Assembly (NCBI RefSeq): GCF_021391395.1
Contig: NZ_CP090059.1
Location: forward strand, 2,279,001 to 2,343,000
From: Sphingomonas cannabina
Lineage (GTDB): Bacteria > Pseudomonadota > Alphaproteobacteria > Sphingomonadales > Sphingomonadaceae
Length of the DNA stretch: 64,000 nt
Direction of reading: 5' to 3'
This document shows positions 58,698 through 64,000 of this stretch, piece by piece. Within the stretch, counting starts at the first letter, position 1. Every line of letters begins with the position of its first letter. The notes under the pieces are model-generated. The model ran no database searches. It was not told the DNA's origin and saw only the letters and a list, made by a program, of their open reading frames with translations. Both the position numbers and the translations under genes were made by a program.

Positions 58698-60282
58698 CGT
58701 CCTTCTTTCCGGTATCGCCGCGGCGTTCATCGCGGTGCCGGCCCATGCCGACGTGCCGCAGTCGCTCGCGGCCTACGTCAAGGCGCGCGCCGCCGACGCC
58801 GACGGCGCGGTGGAGGCCGCCTCGGCCGCCTATGGCGCGGCGTTGGCGGGATCGCCCAGCAATCCGGTGGTGGCGATCCGCGCCTATCGCGAGGCGCTGG
58901 CGGCGGGCGACCTGGCGCTGGCGCGGCAGGCGGTCGCGGTGCTGCAGTCGGCGGGCGTGGCGCCGGCCGACACCGCCGTGCTCGCTGCCGCCGACGCGGT
59001 CGCCGCGCGCGACTGGGAAGCGGCCAATGCCGCCGCCGACCGGATGGCCAATGGACCGCTCGAGTTCCTGGGACCGGTGATCAAGGCCTGGGTCGCGTTC
59101 GACCGCGGCGATGCCGGGGCCGCCAAGCTGCTGGACAAGGGCGACAGCGGCCTTGCCCGGCGCTTCAATGCCGAGAATCGCATCTTGCTGCTGATCGCGG
59201 GCGGCAAGATCGATGATGGTGTGACCGAGCTGCGTATCCTGCTCGGCGCCAGCGCTGGCAACCTCGATCTTCGCGTCAATGCCGCCGAGCTCCTCGCCCA
59301 TGGCGGCCGTGATGATCTGGCCCGGGCGGTGATCGCCGGCGACGATCGCGTGTTGACGGCGCTGCGGGAGCGGCTGGGCGACGGCGTGGAGCCGAGCGCG
59401 GCGTTCGGGGTGTCGCGGCTCTTCACACGTCTCGCCGCCGATCTGGTCCGGGGCGAGGCGCGGCCGCTGGCGATCGTGCTGGGCCGCGCGGCGATGCTGC
59501 TCGATCCGCAGGATGATCGCGCCCGGCTGATCCTCGCCGACGCCCTCTCCGCCGACGGTGCGGAGCGGCGGGCGATCACCCTGCTCGACGAGGTGGGACC
59601 CGAATCGATCTATGCCGCCCCAGCGCTGACGGCCAAGGTGACGGTGCTTGATCGCGCGGGCGAGGACCGCCGGGCGCTGGAGACCGCCGCTGCGGTCGCG
59701 CATGCCAAAGGCGCCGACGCCGAGGACATGCAGCGTTACGGCGACATGCTGGTGGCAGCCGGGCGTTACGGCGAGGCCGCCGATGCCTATGCCCAGGCGA
59801 TGACGCGGGTGGAAGGCAGTCCCGGCTGGATTCTCTATCTCCAGCGCGGCGGCGCGCTGGAGCAGGCGGGCCGTTGGGCCGAGGCCAGGCCGTTGCTCGA
59901 GAAGGCGGTGGCACTGGCGCCCGACCAGGCGGTGGCGCTCAATTATCTGGGTTATGCGCAGCTCGTTCGGGGCGAGAATGTCGCCGGCGCCCGCGCCATG
60001 CTGGAGCGCGCGGTCAAGCTCGAGCCCAACGACGCCGCGATCGCCGATTCGCTCGGCTGGGCCTATGTCCAGACCGGCGATCTCACCAGGGCGATGCCGC
60101 TGCTTGAACGTGCGGCGCGGGCCGAGCCGGCGGACGTCACCATCCAGGAGCATCTCGGCGATGCCTATTGGCGGCTCGGCCGCCGCTACGAGGCGCGCTA
60201 CGCGTGGCGGGCAGCGTCGGTCCACGCCGGGAGCGAGGATGCGGCGCGGCTGTCGGGCAAGCTCTCTGCCGGACTCAAGTGA
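58618..60282 (+). CDS. tetratricopeptide repeat protein, probably exported
   Basis: A signal-like segment (VLLSGIAAAFIAVPAHADVP) is encoded from 58698, right after the ETF-QO stop, followed by TPR-like helical repeats to the end, clearest at the C-terminus (ALNYLGYAQLVRGENVAGARAML, DAAIADSLGWAYVQTGDLTRAM, IQEHLGDAYWRLGRRYEA). No ATG/GTG/TTG lies near the signal peptide in this frame. The nearest is GTG 58618, inside ETF-QO, giving 554 residues with an odd N-terminal extension; a non-standard start such as ATT 58678 is possible. It is coupled to ispE by a GTGA overlap. Confidence 0.75.
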   Translation: MTSRTRPRTSTGWSPKAAEGRIIRTCSVLLSGIAAAFIAVPAHADVPQSLAAYVKARAADADGAVEAASAAYGAALAGSPSNPVVAIRAYREALAAGDLALARQAVAVLQSAGVAPADTAVLAAADAVAARDWEAANAAADRMANGPLEFLGPVIKAWVAFDRGDAGAAKLLDKGDSGLARRFNAENRILLLIAGGKIDDGVTELRILLGASAGNLDLRVNAAELLAHGGRDDLARAVIAGDDRVLTALRERLGDGVEPSAAFGVSRLFTRLAADLVRGEARPLAIVLGRAAMLLDPQDDRARLILADALSADGAERRAITLLDEVGPESIYAAPALTAKVTVLDRAGEDRRALETAAAVAHAKGADAEDMQRYGDMLVAAGRYGEAADAYAQAMTRVEGSPGWILYLQRGGALEQAGRWAEARPLLEKAVALAPDQAVALNYLGYAQLVRGENVAGARAMLERAVKLEPNDAAIADSLGWAYVQTGDLTRAMPLLERAARAEPADVTIQEHLGDAYWRLGRRYEARYAWRAASVHAGSEDAARLSGKLSAGLK

Positions 60283-60287
60283 CGGCG

Positions 60288-61112
60288 ATGATCGTCGAGC
60301 CTGCGCGGGCCAAGCTCAACCTCGCCCTCCACGTCCGCGCCCGGCGCGAGGACGGTTATCATGAACTGGAGACGCTGTTCGCCTTCACCGAATTTGGCGA
60401 CGAGCTGCGCCTGAGCGATGCCGAGGCGCCGTCGTTCACCGTCACGGGGCCGTTTGCCGAGGCGTTGGCGCGGGAGGACGACAACCTCGTCACGCGGGCC
60501 GCCGAGGCCTTCTCCGCTGCGTTCGGGCCGTTGCCGCCGCTTCGCACCGAGTTGGTCAAGCGCCTGCCAGTCGCCTCGGGACTCGGCGGCGGCTCGGCCG
60601 ATGCCGCCGCGATGCTGCGGGCGCTGGCGCAGCGGACGGGCATCGATCCGGCGATGCTCGCGGATATTGCGGCCGAGCTGGGGTCGGATGTCCCTGCCTG
60701 CCTGTTGGGCCGCACCGCGATCGGACGGGGCAGGGGCGAACGGCTGGAGCCGGTTGGCGGACTGCAGGGCGCGCCGGTGCTGCTGGTCAACCCCGGTGTG
60801 GCAGTCGCGACGCGCGAGGTGTTCGCGCGCTGGGACGGTGTAGACCGGGGGGCGCTGCCGGTCGGCGATGCGTCTGTGATCGCGAGCGAGGGGCGCAACG
60901 ACCTGGAGTCGCCAGCCCGCGCGGTGGCGCCCGCGATCGGCGAGGTGCTGGAACTGCTCGCCGCGCAGCCGGGGATGCTCCTCGTCCGCATGTCGGGTTC
61001 TGGCGCGACCTGTTTTGCGCTGTGCGCCGATGCCGCCGCGCGCAGCCACGCCGCCGCCGCCATTCGGGCCGCGCGGCCGGGCTGGTGGTGTCTCGAAACG
61101 ATCCTCTCGTGA
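60288..61112 (+). CDS. ispE: 4-diphosphocytidyl-2-C-methyl-D-erythritol kinase
   Basis: 274 residues, GHMP kinase. Substrate-binding EPARAKLNLALHVRARREDGYHELETLF, ATP-binding LPVASGLGGGSADAAAMLRAL, GSDVPACLLGRTAIGRGRGE, and the C-terminal MSGSGATCFAL are all diagnostic of IspE. It phosphorylates CDP-ME in the non-mevalonate isoprenoid path. Start ATG 60288, or GTG 60279 overlapping the TPR stop. Isoprenoid supply links loosely to the ubiquinone partner of ETF-QO next door, but this order may be chance. Confidence 0.95.
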   Translation: MIVEPARAKLNLALHVRARREDGYHELETLFAFTEFGDELRLSDAEAPSFTVTGPFAEALAREDDNLVTRAAEAFSAAFGPLPPLRTELVKRLPVASGLGGGSADAAAMLRALAQRTGIDPAMLADIAAELGSDVPACLLGRTAIGRGRGERLEPVGGLQGAPVLLVNPGVAVATREVFARWDGVDRGALPVGDASVIASEGRNDLESPARAVAPAIGEVLELLAAQPGMLLVRMSGSGATCFALCADAAARSHAAAAIRAARPGWWCLETILS

Positions 61113-61290
61113 CACTTCTCTGTCTCTCTTCGGTACGTATCGGCGTGCTCATCGACCTCCCGCAGAGGGCGGAGGTGATTGGCATGGCGCTTGCTGTAAT
61201 CATCGACAGCGGATCAGACGCCGGGAGCGAGCCGTCCGCCGATGGCCTACGGTCTGTCCGCGCGCCATCTCCCGCCCTCCGGGGCGCCGC
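61113..61290. other. 178-bp intergenic region with an inverted repeat
   Basis: Between ispE and the crotonase gene. ATC-G-ACCTCC-C-GC (61151-61164) pairs with GC-GGAGGT-GAT (61169-61179). Pyrimidine-rich TTCTCTGTCTCTCTTC opens the region. A promoter for the downstream trio is likely, but I see no strong -35/-10 pair. Confidence 0.4.
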
Positions 61291-62019
61291 ATGATCACCT
61301 GGTCGCGCGACGGCGCCATTGCCCGGATCACGCTCGATCGGCCGGCGCAGCGTAACGCGATTCCGACTGCCGGCTGGCTGATGCTGCGCGATGTCGTCGC
61401 CGAGGTCGGTCGATCCGACGTCCGCGCCGTGATCCTCTCCTCGGCAGTGCCGGGGAGCTTTTCCGCCGGTGCCGATCTTGCCGATCTGGGGGCGCTCGCC
61501 TCCGATCCGCCGGCCAGGACCGCCTTCCGCGAAGCGATGCGCGCCGGGATCGAAGCGGTGGCGGCGCTGCCGATGCCGGTGGTCGCGGCGGTGGATGGCG
61601 GGTGCTATGGCGCCGCGGTCGCATTGGCGCTTGCCGCGGACTTCAGGATCGCCGGGGACGGCGCGGTGTTCGCGACCACGCCGGCCAAACTGGGAATCGG
61701 CTATCCGGGCGAGGACGTCGCCCGGCTGATCGGCAGGGTCGGGCGCGGGCAGGCGGCGCGGATGCTGCTCGTCGCCGATCCGATCGACGCCGACGAAGCA
61801 TATCGTATCGGCCTGGCCGAGCTGCGCGCGCCCGACGCTTTGATCGCCGCGGACTCCTTCGCCGAGCGCATCGCGACGCTCGCGCCCGATGCGGTGCGGA
61901 TGCTGAAGCGGACGCTCGCCGATCCGCATTCCCCTGCAGTTGCCCGCGATTTCGATGCCGCATTCGGCGGCGCCGAGTTCGCCGAGCGGCTGACCGCCTT
62001 TCGTGAGCGCAAGCGATGA
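61291..62019 (+). CDS. enoyl-CoA hydratase/isomerase (crotonase) family protein
   Basis: 242 residues. Crotonase fold: ARITLDRPAQRNAIP, the oxyanion-hole segments SFSAGADLADLG and AVDGGCYGAAVALALAADFR, and FATTPAKLGIGYPGEDVARL. At the two positions where hydratases have Glu (E-L-A-M and P-E motifs), Ala and Pro are found, so simple hydration is unlikely; isomerase, hydrolase or other crotonase chemistry is possible. It begins 178 bp after ispE and overlaps the next gene by 4 bp (ATGA). Confidence 0.85.
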   Translation: MITWSRDGAIARITLDRPAQRNAIPTAGWLMLRDVVAEVGRSDVRAVILSSAVPGSFSAGADLADLGALASDPPARTAFREAMRAGIEAVAALPMPVVAAVDGGCYGAAVALALAADFRIAGDGAVFATTPAKLGIGYPGEDVARLIGRVGRGQAARMLLVADPIDADEAYRIGLAELRAPDALIAADSFAERIATLAPDAVRMLKRTLADPHSPAVARDFDAAFGGAEFAERLTAFRERKR

Positions 62020-62744
62020 ACCCCGAGATCCTGCCCGGCAGCGGCGACGTGCTGCTGCTCTGTGACCATGCCTCCAACGCCATTCCGTCCGGCATCGACC
62101 TCGGCGTCGCGTCCGACCTGCTCGACCGCCACATCGCGATCGACATCGGCGCGGGGCCGCTCACACGCGCGCTTGCGGCCGCCATCGGCGCCCCGGCGGT
62201 ACTCGCCACCGTCTCGCGCCTGGTGATCGACCTCAATCGCGAAGTCGATCATCCGACCCTCATCCCGGCCGCCAGCGACGGCCATGCCATCCTGGGCAAC
62301 GGCGCCGTCGACCGTTTCGAGCGCATCGCCCGCTTCCACGCGCCCTATCACCGCGCCGTCGCGGCCGAGGTGCGGGCAAGGCGGCCGCGGCTGATCCTAG
62401 GCATCCACAGCTTCACGCCGAGGCTCGAGAGCGGCAATGCGCCCGAGCGGCGCTGGGAGATCGGCATCCTCTCCAACCGTGACCGCCGCGCCGCCACGCC
62501 GGCGATCGCCTTCCTGGAGAGCGAGGGGCTGATCGTCGGGGACAATGAACCCTATTCGGGCCGTATCCTCAACGCGACGCTCAACCGCCATGCGGAGGGG
62601 CATGGCACCCCTTCGGTCGGCATCGAAGTGCGCAACGACCTGATCCGCGACGAGGCCGGCGTGACGCGCTGGACGGAAATTTTGACGCGAATGATCGCTG
62701 CGGTGCGCAATGACCTTGCGTCGAAGGCCCTTCCCGCGACATAG
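62016..62744 (+). CDS. N-formylglutamate amidohydrolase family protein
   Basis: 242 residues. The FGase family pattern is clear: LLCDHASNAIPSGIDLG, HIAIDIGAGPLTRAL, VSRLVIDLNREVDHPTLIP, RFHAPYHRAV, LILGIHSFTPRL, GDNEPYSG and VGIEVRNDLI. The enzyme cuts N-formylglutamate to glutamate and formate at the end of one histidine-degradation route, but stand-alone members without hut genes, as here, may have other N-formyl or zinc-dependent substrates. It overlaps the crotonase gene and is 10 bp before ilvD. Confidence 0.9.
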   Translation: MNPEILPGSGDVLLLCDHASNAIPSGIDLGVASDLLDRHIAIDIGAGPLTRALAAAIGAPAVLATVSRLVIDLNREVDHPTLIPAASDGHAILGNGAVDRFERIARFHAPYHRAVAAEVRARRPRLILGIHSFTPRLESGNAPERRWEIGILSNRDRRAATPAIAFLESEGLIVGDNEPYSGRILNATLNRHAEGHGTPSVGIEVRNDLIRDEAGVTRWTEILTRMIAAVRNDLASKALPAT

Positions 62745-62754
62745 GCGCCGCGTC

Positions 62755-64000
62755 ATGGCTCATCAATTCGACAAATCCCGCCTGCCCAGCCGTCACGTCT
62801 CGGTCGGGCCCGAACGCGCTCCGCACCGCAGCTATTATTATGCGATGGGGCTCACCGAGGAGCAGATCGCGCGCCCGTTCGTCGCGATCGCCAGCGCCGG
62901 CAACGACAGCGCGCCGTGCAATACGGCGCTCGATCCGCAGGCGGACGCCTGCCGCGGCGGGGTGGAGGCTGGCGGGGGCCTGCCGCGCCGGTTCAACACC
63001 ATCACCGTCACCGACGGCATCGCGATGGGCCATCAGGGGATGAAGGCGTCGCTCGTCAGCCGCGAGGTGATCGCCGATTCGATCGAACTCAGCGTGCGCG
63101 GCCATTGCTACGACGCGCTGGTCGGCTTCGCGGGGTGCGACAAGTCGCTGCCCGGCATGATGATGGCGATGCTGCGGCTCAATGTGCCGTCGATCTTCGT
63201 CTATGGCGGCTCGATCCTGCCCGGCCGGTTCGAGGGGCGTGACGTCACAGTCAAGGACGTATTCGAGGTGGTAGGGCGCTACGCCGCTGGCACTTGCCCG
63301 ATCGAGGACGTCCATGCGCTCGAGAAGGTCGCCTGCCCGGGGCATGGCGCGTGCGGCGGACAATATACCGCCAATACGATGGCCTGCGTCGGTGAGGCGA
63401 TCGGATTATCTTTGCCGAACAGTAATATGTTGCCGGCACCTTATAGCTCGCGTGAGCAGGTTGCCCATGCCGCGGGCGTTCAAGTGATGGAACTGCTTGC
63501 CGCCAACATCCGTCCGCGTGACATCTGCACGCGCGAGGCGTTCGAGAATGCCGCGCGTATCGTCGCGGCGACCGGCGGCTCGACAAACGGGGCACTGCAC
63601 CTTCCGGCGATGGCGAACGAGGCGGGGATCGATTTCGACCTGTTCGACGTGGCGGAGATATTCAAGTCAACGCCTTACTGCGCAGACCTGCAACCGGGCG
63701 GGCAGTATGTCGCGAAGGATATGTACGAGGCTGGCGGGGTCTACATGCTGATGAAGACGCTGCTTGCCGAGGGGCTGCTTCACGGCGACTGCATCACCGT
63801 CACCGGCCGGACGCTGGGTGAGAATATCGAGCAGGTGACGTGGAATCCCGACCAGAAGGTGATCTACGACGCCCGCACCCCGATCACGCCCACCGGGGGT
63901 GTGGTCGGCCTGCGCGGCTCGCTGGCGCCCGATGGCGCGATCGTGAAGGTCGCGGGGCTGCATCACCTTCAGTTCGAAGGGCCGGCGCGGGTGTTCGATT
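62755..64000 (+). CDS. ilvD: dihydroxy-acid dehydratase (3' end beyond window)
   Basis: The frame is open from ATG 62755 to the window end, 415 codons of an expected 550-620. It reads MAHQFDKSRLPSRHVSVGPE and then SYYYAMGLTEEQIARPFVAI, ASAGNDSAPCNTAL, TVTDGIAMGHQGMKASL, FAGCDKSLPGMMMAML, CPGHGACGGQYTANTMACV and AATGGSTNGALHLPAMANEA. The three Fe-S ligand Cys regions are present. It dehydrates dihydroxy acids in valine, leucine and isoleucine synthesis. It is in the same superfamily as the edd gene at 28 kb but is a different branch. Confidence 0.95.
   Translation, partial: MAHQFDKSRLPSRHVSVGPERAPHRSYYYAMGLTEEQIARPFVAIASAGNDSAPCNTALDPQADACRGGVEAGGGLPRRFNTITVTDGIAMGHQGMKASLVSREVIADSIELSVRGHCYDALVGFAGCDKSLPGMMMAMLRLNVPSIFVYGGSILPGRFEGRDVTVKDVFEVVGRYAAGTCPIEDVHALEKVACPGHGACGGQYTANTMACVGEAIGLSLPNSNMLPAPYSSREQVAHAAGVQVMELLAANIRPRDICTREAFENAARIVAATGGSTNGALHLPAMANEAGIDFDLFDVAEIFKSTPYCADLQPGGQYVAKDMYEAGGVYMLMKTLLAEGLLHGDCITVTGRTLGENIEQVTWNPDQKVIYDARTPITPTGGVVGLRGSLAPDGAIVKVAGLHHLQFEGPARVFD

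Noticed and set aside
56952..58730. 592-codon minus-strand frame opposite ETF-QO, and similar frames opposite zwf, edd and the TPR gene
   Set aside because: No recognisable motifs; the plus or minus partner gene in each case has full family signatures and start/stop overlaps with neighbours.

Overview
This is high-GC chromosomal DNA from an alphaproteobacterium, most likely a sphingomonad (Sphingomonas or a close relative). The main clues are the complete Entner-Doudoroff operon (zwf-pgl-edd-glk-eda), a Caulobacter-type ChpT phosphotransferase, an ECF41 sigma factor, a TonB-dependent receptor of the kind sphingomonads carry in many copies, ETF-ubiquinone oxidoreductase, and extragenic palindromes typical of that family. 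Most of the window is core genome. Genes are tightly packed, with many 4-bp ATGA/GTGA overlaps. No tRNA, rRNA, prophage, CRISPR array or classical transposase was seen.

Layout. 1-3.6 kb: the start of an alpha/beta hydrolase (minus strand, cut by the window edge), two fused-together cysteine desulfurase genes with a [2Fe-2S] ferredoxin, then two small secreted basic proteins. 3.6-5.3 kb: SRP RNA (ffs) and an ECF41 sigma factor with its AhpD-like partner gene behind an ECF41-type promoter. 5.3-11.3 kb: NIPSNAP protein, dnaX-ybaB, mtgA, rpoH, rluD and a JAMM protease. 11.3-18.4 kb: chpT, then a complete but receptor-less chemotaxis operon cheA-W-Y-B-R, an AmpD-like amidase and a small membrane protein. 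18.5-20.8 kb: RNase P RNA, rpsF-rpsR-rplI with a candidate S6:S18 leader, and an RcnB-like protein. 21.0-26.2 kb: fabD-(GxxExxY element)-fabG-acpP-fabF-mltG. 26.3-32.0 kb: Entner-Doudoroff operon. 32.1-36.5 kb: argC, an NlpC/P60-like protein that has lost its catalytic residues, a MarR regulator, secG and pyrG. 36.7-40.4 kb: an hsp20 gene with a candidate RNA thermometer, a TonB receptor and a hairpin-dense gene-free stretch. 40.4-47.6 kb: lolC-lolD, a GNAT acetyltransferase, glutathione peroxidase, an HdeD-like protein and dnaE. 47.7-54.3 kb: acyl-CoA ligase, a phosphatase/nuclease-fold protein, a radical SAM protein, VOC and YbjN proteins, LLM oxidoreductase and moaB. 54.3-64 kb: a Slt-type transglycosylase, a degenerate uracil-DNA glycosylase relative, ETF-QO, a TPR protein, ispE, a crotonase, N-formylglutamate amidohydrolase and the first two thirds of ilvD.

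The most unusual signal is a gene for a GxxExxY protein (PD-(D/E)XK nuclease-like) placed exactly between the fabD stop codon and the fabG ribosome binding site. It is bounded by near-perfect 40-bp inverted repeats, and the right repeat encodes the C-terminus of the protein itself. A second, gene-less 172-bp element between chpT and cheA carries the same class of inverted repeats. Together they look like a poorly described mobile or repetitive element family with a gene-bearing and a gene-less form. Other points to follow up are the ROSE-like hairpin over the hsp20 ribosome binding site, the ECF41 promoter, the bulged-CCG hairpin ahead of rpsF, and a set of enzyme homologues lacking catalytic residues (NlpC/P60, UDG, crotonase).
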